Shown here: positions 57,925 through 64,000 of the stretch, in pieces | Layout: the number at the start of each line of letters is the position of its first letter | How positions within the stretch are numbered: position 1 is the first letter of the stretch | Assembly: GCF_001013905.1 (NCBI RefSeq) | Contig: NZ_LN831790.1 | Coordinates: 4,664,001 to 4,728,000 of the forward strand | Reading direction: 5' to 3' | Origin: Streptomyces leeuwenhoekii | GTDB lineage: Bacteria > Actinomycetota > Actinomycetes > Streptomycetales > Streptomycetaceae | DNA: 64,000 bases | Made by a program: the position numbers and the translations under genes | The notes under the pieces: model-generated | What the model saw: only the letters and a program-made list of their open reading frames with translations | Databases searched by the model: none | What the model was told of the DNA's origin: nothing

Positions 57925-60510
57925 ATGACGATTTCCGCGACCTCCGGAACCGGCCCCACCGAGAACTCCATGCGTCGCGCCCTCAAACGCGCCCGGGACG
58001 GCGTCGCCCTCGACGTCTCCGAGGCGGCGGTGCTGCTCCAGGCCCGCGGGGAGCACCTCGACGACCTCGCCGCCTCCGCCGCCCGCGTGCGCGACGCGGG
58101 CCTGGGAGCGGCGGGCCGCCCCGGCGTCATCACCTACTCCAAGAGCGTCTTCATCCCCCTGACCCGGCTGTGCCGGGACAAGTGCCACTACTGCACCTTC
58201 GCCACCGTCCCCGGCAAGCTGCGCCGCGCCGGGCACGGGATGTTCATGTCCCCGGACGAGGTCCTCGACATCGCCCGCAAGGGCGCGGCCCTCGGCTGCA
58301 AGGAAGCCCTGATCACCCTCGGCGACAAGCCGGAGGACCGCTGGCCCGAGGCGCGCGAGTGGCTCGACGCGCACGGCTACGACGACACCATCGCCTACGT
58401 CCGCGCCGTCTCCATCCGCATCCTGGAGGAGACGGGCCTGCTGCCGCACCTCAACCCCGGCGTCATGACCTGGACGGACTTCCAGCGCCTGAAGCCGGTG
58501 GCGCCGAGCATGGGCATGATGCTGGAGACCACGGCGACCCGCCTGTGGTCCGAGCCCGGCGGCCCCCACCACGGCTCCCCGGACAAGGAACCCGCCGTCC
58601 GGCTGCGGGTCCTGGAGGACGCGGGCCGCTCCTCGGTCCCCTTCACCTCCGGCCTGCTCATCGGCATCGGCGAGACCTACGAGGAGCGCGCCGAGTCCCT
58701 CTTCGCCCTCCGGAGGATCTCCCGCGCCTACCACGGCATCCAGGAACTGATCATCCAGAACTTCCGCGCCAAGCCGGACACCGCGATGCGCGGCATGCCG
58801 GACGCCGAGCTGGACGAGCTGGTCGCCACGGTCGCCGTCGCCCGGCACATCATGGGCCCGGCGGCCTGCCTCCAGGCCCCGCCCAACCTCGTCGACGCCG
58901 AGTACGAGCGGCTCATCGGCGCCGGCATCGACGACTGGGGCGGCGTCTCCCCGCTCACCATCGACCACGTCAACCCCGAGCGCCCCTGGCCGCAGATCGA
59001 CGAACTCGCCGAGAAGTCCCGCGCGGCCGGATTCGAGCTGCGCGAGCGCCTCTGCGTCTACCCGGAGTTCGTGCGGCGCGGCGAGCCCTGGCTGGACCCG
59101 CGGCTGCGCCCGCACGTGACGGCCCTCGCCGACCCGGAGACCGGGCTGGCCCGCGCGGACGCCGTCGTCGAGGGCCGCCCGTGGCAGGAGCCCGACGAGG
59201 TGTTCACCGCCACCGGCCGCACCGACCTGCACGCCACCATCGACACCGAGGGCCGCACCGCCGACCGCCGCGACGACTTCGACGAGGTGTACGGCGACTG
59301 GGGCGCCCTGCGCGAGGCCGCCGCACCCGGCATGGCCCCCGAGCGCATCGACACCGACGTGCGCGCCGCGCTCGCCACGGCGGCCGACGACCCGACCAGG
59401 CTCACGGACGACGAGGCCCTGGCGCTGCTGCACGCCGACGGCCCGGCGCTGGACGCCCTGTGCCGGGTGGCGGACGACGTGCGCAAGTCGGCGGTCGGCG
59501 ACGACGTGACGTACATCGTCACCCGCAACATCAACTTCACCAACGTCTGCTACACCGGCTGCCGCTTCTGCGCCTTCGCCCAGCGCCGCACCGACGCCGA
59601 CGCCTACACCCTCTCCCTGGACCAGGTCGCCGACCGCGCCCAGCAGGCGTGGGAGGTGGGCGCCGTCGAGGTGTGCATGCAGGGCGGCATCCACCCGGAC
59701 CTGCCCGGCACCGCGTACTTCGACATCGCCAGGGCGGTCAAGGCGCGCGTCCCCGGCATGCACGTGCACGCCTTCTCCCCGATGGAGGTCGTCAACGGCG
59801 CCACCCGCACCGGCATGTCGATCCGCGAGTGGCTGACGGCGGCCAAGGAGGCCGGGCTGGACTCCATCCCGGGCACGGCGGCGGAGATCCTCGACGACGA
59901 GGTCCGCTGGGTCCTCACCAAGGGCAAGCTGCCCACGGCCACCTGGATCGAGGTCGTCGAGACCGCCCACGAGCTGGGCATCCGCTCCTCGTCGACGATG
60001 ATGTACGGGCATGTCGACCAGCCCCGCCACTGGCTCGGCCACCTGCGCACCCTGGTCGGCATCCAGCAGCGCACCGGCGGCTTCACGGAGTTCGTCACCC
60101 TGCCCTTCATCCACACCAACGCGCCGGTCTACCTCGCCGGGATCGCCCGCCCCGGCCCGTCGATGCGCGACAACCGCGCGGTGACGGCGATGGCCCGGCT
60201 CCTCCTCCACCCGTACATCCCCAACATCCAGACGAGCTGGGTAAAACTGGGCACCGAGGGTGCGGCCGAAATGCTTCGCTCCGGCGCCAACGACCTCGGC
60301 GGCACCCTCATGGAGGAGACCATCTCCCGCATGGCGGGCTCCTCCTACGGCTCCTACAAGTCGGTCCGGGACCTGATCGCGGTGGCGGAGGCCGCCGGCC
60401 GCCCCGCCAGGCCGCGGACCACCCTGTACGGGGAGGTCCCGGAGGAACGGCAGCGCGCGGCACGGGAGTCGGACGGGCACCTCCCGGAGCTGCTGCCGGT
60501 GCTGGACTGA
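57925..60510 (+). CDS. fbiC: FbiC, bifunctional FO synthase (CofG-CofH fusion)
   Basis: An 861-residue radical-SAM fusion enzyme making the deazaflavin precursor FO of coenzyme F420 from tyrosine and a ribityl-diaminouracil. The CofG half has the cluster Cys83/Cys87/Cys90 (CRDKCHYC) and the CofH half Cys542/Cys546/Cys549 (CYTGCRFC), each followed by a TIM-barrel domain. Length and order are those of actinobacterial FbiC. It is single-gene, divergent from the PHP hydrolase, and ends at a very strong terminator. F420 users may include the proteins at 43208 and 53836. Confidence 0.96.
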   Translation: MTISATSGTGPTENSMRRALKRARDGVALDVSEAAVLLQARGEHLDDLAASAARVRDAGLGAAGRPGVITYSKSVFIPLTRLCRDKCHYCTFATVPGKLRRAGHGMFMSPDEVLDIARKGAALGCKEALITLGDKPEDRWPEAREWLDAHGYDDTIAYVRAVSIRILEETGLLPHLNPGVMTWTDFQRLKPVAPSMGMMLETTATRLWSEPGGPHHGSPDKEPAVRLRVLEDAGRSSVPFTSGLLIGIGETYEERAESLFALRRISRAYHGIQELIIQNFRAKPDTAMRGMPDAELDELVATVAVARHIMGPAACLQAPPNLVDAEYERLIGAGIDDWGGVSPLTIDHVNPERPWPQIDELAEKSRAAGFELRERLCVYPEFVRRGEPWLDPRLRPHVTALADPETGLARADAVVEGRPWQEPDEVFTATGRTDLHATIDTEGRTADRRDDFDEVYGDWGALREAAAPGMAPERIDTDVRAALATAADDPTRLTDDEALALLHADGPALDALCRVADDVRKSAVGDDVTYIVTRNINFTNVCYTGCRFCAFAQRRTDADAYTLSLDQVADRAQQAWEVGAVEVCMQGGIHPDLPGTAYFDIARAVKARVPGMHVHAFSPMEVVNGATRTGMSIREWLTAAKEAGLDSIPGTAAEILDDEVRWVLTKGKLPTATWIEVVETAHELGIRSSSTMMYGHVDQPRHWLGHLRTLVGIQQRTGGFTEFVTLPFIHTNAPVYLAGIARPGPSMRDNRAVTAMARLLLHPYIPNIQTSWVKLGTEGAAEMLRSGANDLGGTLMEETISRMAGSSYGSYKSVRDLIAVAEAAGRPARPRTTLYGEVPEERQRAARESDGHLPELLPVLD

Positions 60511-60516
60511 CCCCTC

Positions 60517-60561
60517 GGCCGCCGGGGCGCGCGGGCCGTTCGCCCGTGCGCCCCGGCGGCC
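60517..60561. terminator. 20-bp terminator hairpin after fbiC
   Basis: 60517-60536 pairs with 60542-60561 at 19 of 20 positions (the other is G-U) around loop CGTTC, 6 nt after the stop. It is the strongest stem in the window. Confidence 0.85.
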
Positions 60562-60632
60562 CGTCCGTGGTACGGCGGGCTCACAGTACGATGATCCGAA
60601 CCATGGTGCTGTAGCTGAGGAGATGCGTGCCC

Positions 60633-61190
60633 ATGCCTGCCCGTCTTCCCTCGTGGGCCTGGGTCAGCGGTCTGACGGTGGGGGCGATCGCGGCGGTGTC
60701 CGTCCTGGCCGTGCAGGCGGACCGGGGGCCGCGCCCCGCCGCCGCCCCGGTGGCCCGGCCGGGGCCCACGGTGTCCGCGCATCCGTCGCCGAAGGAGTCC
60801 CCGACGCCCGCCGTACCGGACGGCTCCGGCACCGGGCGGCGCATCGTGTACTCCCTCGGCGACGACCGGGTGTGGCTGGTCGACGCCAGCGACGCCACCC
60901 GGCGCAGCTTCACCGTGTGGCCGGGCACGGTCGATCCCGACCCGGGCAGTTATCTGGTGGGGTCCCGCCGCGACGCCACCACCGGCTCCGACGGCGTGCC
61001 GATCGAGCACATCGTGTACTTCGCCCTGAAGGACGGCGTCAACGTCGCCTTCTCCAACGCCGTGGACGGCTCCTCGCCGCCCCCGCCCCCCTCGGGCGCG
61101 AAGACCGGCGGCATCCGCGTGCACAAGGCGGACGGGACGGCGCTGTGGGCGTTCGCCACGAAGGGCACCGAGGTCACGGTCGTCGGGTAG
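60633..61190 (+). CDS. Small membrane-anchored or secreted protein of unknown function
   Basis: A 185-residue protein with an N-terminal hydrophobic segment (WAWVSGLTVGAIAAVSVLAV), a Pro/Ser-rich linker to about residue 65, and a compact outer domain (RRIVYSLGDDRVWLVDASD; FTVWPGT; HIVYFALKDGVNVAFSNAVDG). No family recognised. GAGGAG (60617-60622) suits GTG 60627 or ATG 60633. Its 3' end overlaps the convergent DUF2165 gene by 17 bp. Confidence 0.72.
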   Translation: MPARLPSWAWVSGLTVGAIAAVSVLAVQADRGPRPAAAPVARPGPTVSAHPSPKESPTPAVPDGSGTGRRIVYSLGDDRVWLVDASDATRRSFTVWPGTVDPDPGSYLVGSRRDATTGSDGVPIEHIVYFALKDGVNVAFSNAVDGSSPPPPPSGAKTGGIRVHKADGTALWAFATKGTEVTVVG

Positions 61191-61686
61191 CGCCGTCCCG
61201 CTCCTGCCCGGTGGGCAGGTGGTTGACGAGCAGCACGACCCCGCTCAGCAGGAACACCCGGGTCGCCGCGTCCAGTCCGTTCCAGGTGTCCGACTGCCAC
61301 ATCGCGAACCACTCCCCGCCGATCGCGATGAACCCGGCGCCGAACAGCAGCATCAGCATCAGCAGCCCGTACGTGCTGATCCGGCGGGCCCGCGGGTGGT
61401 CGTGCCGGAACCACAGCCAGGTCCCGTACAGCAGCACGAGCGCGGCGACGGTCTCCCACACGATGATCAGGACGTAGGCGGCGTCCTGTATCCACTCGGT
61501 GGTGATCGCCCGCCACATCAGGTCCTCGTCCTTGAACGTGGTGTCCATGGCGAGTACGTGCCGGACGAACTGCTGGTTGGTGCCGAAGTCGGTGATGTTC
61601 CCCAGGGCGACCAGGGTGATGTAGAGGGCCGCGGTGCCGGTGAGCAGACCGGCGGCGAGCGGCAGGGTGCGTGAGGTGGGTGCCAT
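61174..61686 (-). CDS. DUF2165-family membrane protein
   Basis: A 170-residue protein with four membrane segments: near 8-30, 72-95, 102-125 and 140-160. NITDFGTNQQFVRHVLAMDTTF after the first helix and FIAIGGEWFAMWQS in the third are conserved in the small DUF2165 family. Function unknown. It shares 17 bp of its 3' end with the opposite gene, so one terminator cannot serve both independently. Confidence 0.82.
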   Translation of the reverse strand: MAPTSRTLPLAAGLLTGTAALYITLVALGNITDFGTNQQFVRHVLAMDTTFKDEDLMWRAITTEWIQDAAYVLIIVWETVAALVLLYGTWLWFRHDHPRARRISTYGLLMLMLLFGAGFIAIGGEWFAMWQSDTWNGLDAATRVFLLSGVVLLVNHLPTGQERDGATRRP

Positions 61687-61775
61687 GCCGGTTCTCTTCC
61701 CCGTGTGGCCCGAAACGGCCCGTACGAATCGAGCCACCTCCGTACGCGCCGAACGGGCCCCTGCGGCCGGGCCGG

Positions 61776-62852
61776 TCAGCCTGTCAGCAACCCCGCGCGC
61801 AACGCGCGCAGTTCGCGGGCGTCCAGGCCGAGCGCCTTCTTCTCGTACGCCGCGAAGGAGCCGTAGGCCCGCTCCACCTCCGCGAACCCGGAGTTCAGGT
61901 ACGCGGCCCGGACGTCGAGCATCGGCTTGTAGACCGCGGCCTGCTCCGCGGGCAGGGCGGCCAGCGCGGCGGCGTTCGCCTCGGCGCGGTAGTCGTTGGA
62001 GGCCAGGTAGTCCGCCATCACCGTCTCGCGCGGCACGCCGAGCGCGGTGAGCAGCGCGGCGCTCGCCCAGCCGGTCCGGTCCTTGCCGGCCGTGCAGTGG
62101 TAGAGGGTGCCGTCCGGGTCGCCGTCCGCGAGGTCGGCGAAGACCGAGGAGTAGGCGGCCTTCGCCGACGCCGCGCCGACCATCGACTTCTCGACGTCGA
62201 TCATCAGCCGCTCGGCCTCCGCGGCCGTCTTGGGCAGCGAGAAGACGGGGGAGCCGTCGCCCAGCACGTTCGCCGCGACGTACCGCGTGCCCTCGGGGAC
62301 GCGGTCGGGGGCGTCGGTCCGCTCGGCGGTGGTCCGCAGGTCGTAGTCGGCGGCGAGGCCCAGCCGCTTCAGCTTGGCCAGATCGGCGTCGGTGAGCTTG
62401 TCCAGCGAGTCGGACCGGTAGACCACGCCCATCTTCACCCAGCGGCCGTCCTTGGTGCGGTAACCACCGGCGTCGCGGAAGTTGACGGTCCCGTCGAGCT
62501 CGATCAGCCGGTCGGCGAGCCGCAGCGCGCCCCCGTGCGCGGGCACGAGGTCGAACCACTGGCGGTCGGCGGCGGGCAGCCCCTTCACGGTGACCGTGCC
62601 GGTGGCGCCGCCGGAGGCGACGGTACGGCCGTTGGCCCGGACGGCCACGTGCCGCACCCCGGGCGCCTTCCAGGTGACCGTGTAGGAGCCGTCGTCCCGC
62701 GCGGTCACCTCGGCGGCGGTGAACGGGATGCGCTGGGCGCCGTGCCCCGGGTGGTGGGCGGGGGCCGCGGCGGCGGCCGGTGCCGCGAGGCCGACGAGCA
62801 GCGCGGCGGCGGGCAGGACGCGGGCCGCCTTGACACGTGTGGTGTGGTCCAT
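61776..62852 (-). CDS. Secreted tyrosine-protein phosphatase
   Basis: A 358-residue exported phosphatase of the DSP/Y_phosphatase3 group. A Sec signal peptide spans about 8-31. Residues 40-105 are a fibronectin-like domain (GSYTVTWKAPGVRHVAVRANG), and the phosphatase domain has FRDAGGYRTKDGR (126-137) and the P-loop HCTAGKDRTG with Cys253 and Arg259. Related enzymes remove phosphate from tyrosine, serine or phosphoinositides outside the cell. ATG 62852 is preceded by no strong ribosome binding site. Confidence 0.88.
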   Translation of the reverse strand: MDHTTRVKAARVLPAAALLVGLAAPAAAAAPAHHPGHGAQRIPFTAAEVTARDDGSYTVTWKAPGVRHVAVRANGRTVASGGATGTVTVKGLPAADRQWFDLVPAHGGALRLADRLIELDGTVNFRDAGGYRTKDGRWVKMGVVYRSDSLDKLTDADLAKLKRLGLAADYDLRTTAERTDAPDRVPEGTRYVAANVLGDGSPVFSLPKTAAEAERLMIDVEKSMVGAASAKAAYSSVFADLADGDPDGTLYHCTAGKDRTGWASAALLTALGVPRETVMADYLASNDYRAEANAAALAALPAEQAAVYKPMLDVRAAYLNSGFAEVERAYGSFAAYEKKALGLDARELRALRAGLLTG

Positions 62853-63022
62853 GGCCGAAATCGTTCGCCAGTTCGGGAAGGGCCATGACAACGCCGCGTG
62901 AACCGGGGCTGTCGGGCGGGCGGCATCCGCCGGGGGATGGGGTGGGAGGGGGCCAAGGGCGCGAACGGCGCGTAGCGGGCCCGGGGGGTGCCGCCGGGCG
63001 GCACGGAGGGCAGGATGTCCTC

Positions 63023-63349
63023 ATGAGCGTAGTCAAGATCAACGTATTGACCGTGCCGGCCGAGCAGCGCGAGACGCTGGAGAAGCGGTTCGCCTCCCGC
63101 GCCCACGCCGTGGAGAGCTCCGACGGCTTCGAGTGGTTCGAGCTGCTCCGTCCGGTCGAGGGCACCGACCAGTACCTGGTCTACACCCGGTGGCGGGACG
63201 AGGCGTCCTTCCAGGCGTGGATGGAGGGTCCCATGAAGACCGCCCACCAGGGCGGCGGAGAGGGCGGAGACCGTCCGAAGCCGGCCGCCAGCGGCTCCAC
63301 CCTCTGGTCCTTCGAGGTGGTGCAGCAGGCCGCCCCGAAGAGCGAGTAG
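63023..63349 (+). CDS. Antibiotic biosynthesis monooxygenase (ABM) domain protein
   Basis: A 108-residue single ferredoxin-like domain: KINVLTVPAEQRETLEKRFASRAHAVESSDGFEWFELLRP, split as INVLTVPAEQ and GFEWFELLRP, then YLVYTRWRDEASFQAWM. The group includes haem-degrading HmoA/MhuD-like enzymes and quinone-forming monooxygenases. Haem degradation is plausible given the size, but iron control was not seen. GGAGGGCAGG lies upstream. It converges on DUF397 genes. Confidence 0.85.
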   Translation: MSVVKINVLTVPAEQRETLEKRFASRAHAVESSDGFEWFELLRPVEGTDQYLVYTRWRDEASFQAWMEGPMKTAHQGGGEGGDRPKPAASGSTLWSFEVVQQAAPKSE

Positions 63350-63353
63350 CCCT

Positions 63354-63378
63354 CCGGGCCCTCCCCGCACCCGCCCGG
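63354..63378. terminator. Hairpin between convergent genes
   Basis: CCGGGC (63354-63359) pairs with GCCCGG (63373-63378). Confidence 0.4.
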
Positions 63379-63381
63379 GGC

Positions 63382-63564
63382 TCAGCGCCCCGCGGCGAAC
63401 GCCAGGAACCGCCCCCAGGAGGCGCCGGCGAAGGTGAGACGGGCGCCGTTCACGTCCTTGGAGTCACGGACGTGGACGGCGGGGGCGGCTGCCGCCACCT
63501 CGACGCAGTCGGGGCCGTCGTTGCCGCTGTAGCTGCTCTTGGTCCAGTTCAGCTCGGGGGTCAT
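63382..63564 (-). CDS. DUF397 protein
   Basis: A 60-residue DUF397 protein: WTKSSYSGNDGPDCVEVA, then VHVRDSKDVNGARLTFAGASWGRFLAF. DUF397 genes follow XRE/DUF5753 regulators in Streptomyces, as in the WhiJ system, where the small partner modulates the DNA-binding protein. It is the second of two tandem copies and is 15 bp from the first. Confidence 0.88.
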   Translation of the reverse strand: MTPELNWTKSSYSGNDGPDCVEVAAAAPAVHVRDSKDVNGARLTFAGASWGRFLAFAAGR

Positions 63565-63579
63565 GGGTCTCCCGGGGGC

Positions 63580-63768
63580 TCAGTGTTCCGCGGTGAATGC
63601 CAGGAACTGGTTCCAGGTGGTGTCGGTGAAGGTGAGGCGGGCGCCGTCCCGGTTCTTGGAGTCGCGGACGTGGACGGCGGGGGTGGTGGGGGCTATGGCT
63701 ACCTCGACGCAGTCGGGGCCGTCGTTGCTGCTGTAGCTGCTCTTGAACCACTCCAGCGCGGAGGTCAT
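63580..63768 (-). CDS. DUF397 protein
   Basis: A 62-residue DUF397 protein (EWFKSSYSSNDGPDCVEVA, VHVRDSKNRDGARLTFTDTTWNQFLAF), about 65% identical to its downstream copy, indicating recent duplication. The ATG overlaps the stop of the upstream XRE regulator (ATGA), so it is translated together with its partner. Confidence 0.9.
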   Translation of the reverse strand: MTSALEWFKSSYSSNDGPDCVEVAIAPTTPAVHVRDSKNRDGARLTFTDTTWNQFLAFTAEH

Positions 63769-64000
63769 GTCTCTTCTCCCAGTACTTTCTCGACGAAGGC
63801 CAGGGACTCCCGGGGAGTGAGAGCCTGCGCCCGGATCATTCCATAACGCATCTCCAGGATCTGGACGTCCCGTGGTTCGCTGATCACGCGGCTGTGTAGC
63901 TGGCCCTCCGAGTGCCCCAGGGTCTTGCCGTCCCGTAGTTTCAGCAGCCGCATCGGCCCGCCCATACCCGCGTGATCCTCCCGGTCGGTAGGCATCACCT
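63765..64000 (-). CDS. XRE/DUF5753-type regulator, C-terminal part (cut by window)
   Basis: The last 78 codons of a WhiJ-like regulator; the DNA-binding N-terminus lies beyond the window. MRLLKLRDGKTLGHSEGQLHSRVISEPRDVQILEMRYGMIRAQALTPRESLAFVEKVL (motifs LGHSEGQ and YGMIRAQALTPRES) is the typical DUF5753 end. It is coupled by ATGA to the DUF397 gene. Confidence 0.85.
   Translation of the reverse strand, partial: VMPTDREDHAGMGGPMRLLKLRDGKTLGHSEGQLHSRVISEPRDVQILEMRYGMIRAQALTPRESLAFVEKVLGEET

Overview
The window is high-GC actinobacterial DNA from a Streptomyces. The afsK, afsS and afsR antibiotic-regulation genes, a DtxR/DmdR1-type iron regulator, CofG-CofH fusion protein FbiC, several GTGA/ATGA start-stop overlaps, and repeated TetR, ECF sigma and DUF397 genes all fit that genus. 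Gene order from about 19 kb to the end resembles the Streptomyces coelicolor core chromosome around dmdR1 and afsR. The first 19 kb looks more accessory. No rRNA, tRNA, CRISPR array or prophage was seen.

Layout. 1-9 kb holds the tail of an Fe-S oxidoreductase, a 166-bp MITE-like element with perfect inverted ends, a divergent Rrf2 regulator/SDR pair, an EamA exporter, a divergent lipoprotein/TetR pair, a Tat-exported protein of unknown function, 1.3 kb of repeat-rich non-coding DNA, and a divergent isochorismatase-like/GlxA-type regulator pair. 10.5-19 kb is one tightly coupled operon resembling terpene or branched acyl-CoA catabolism: TIGR03084 protein, AtuA, carboxylase beta, biotin-carboxylase alpha, acyl-CoA dehydrogenase, enoyl-CoA hydratase and TetR. 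19-36.5 kb holds pdxH, a citrate synthase, a PAS/GAF protein, a SIS protein, dmdR1, an alpha/beta hydrolase lacking its nucleophile, an ABC-2 exporter, a Prim-Pol-like protein, an NsdA-like regulator, a membrane protein with TQY repeats, an orphan binding lipoprotein and purU.

36.5-45.8 kb is a signalling block: ECF sigma with a zinc-finger anti-sigma, a STAS antagonist, an EF-hand protein and an RsbW-like ATPase. Acetyltransferase, two PPOX-fold proteins, LysE/AsnC and TetR follow. 46-54 kb is the afs cluster: AfsK, a Ser/Thr kinase with a PQQ propeller, phosphorylates AfsR, a SARP-STAND activator, which binds the promoter of afsS. The AfsR/PhoP-type direct repeat is visible upstream of afsS. 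54-64 kb carries an amino-acid permease, a Tat-secreted PHP hydrolase, fbiC for cofactor F420, a secreted tyrosine phosphatase, a monooxygenase and two DUF397 genes behind a truncated XRE regulator. Two nitroreductase/PPOX-like proteins in the window may use F420.

The most notable non-gene signals are the MITE, whose right end supplies the rrf2 stop codon, with two decayed relatives just after other stop codons; a palindrome of two perfect Streptomyces DnaA boxes far from any origin; a tandem duplication of the afsS 3' end and terminator with a compensatory base-pair change; repeated short tandem arrays starting at stop codons; a 31-codon ORF with a near-perfect ribosome binding site; and an 8-codon upstream ORF coupled to the enoyl-CoA hydratase. 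All statements rest on reading this sequence and on general family knowledge; no database search was run.
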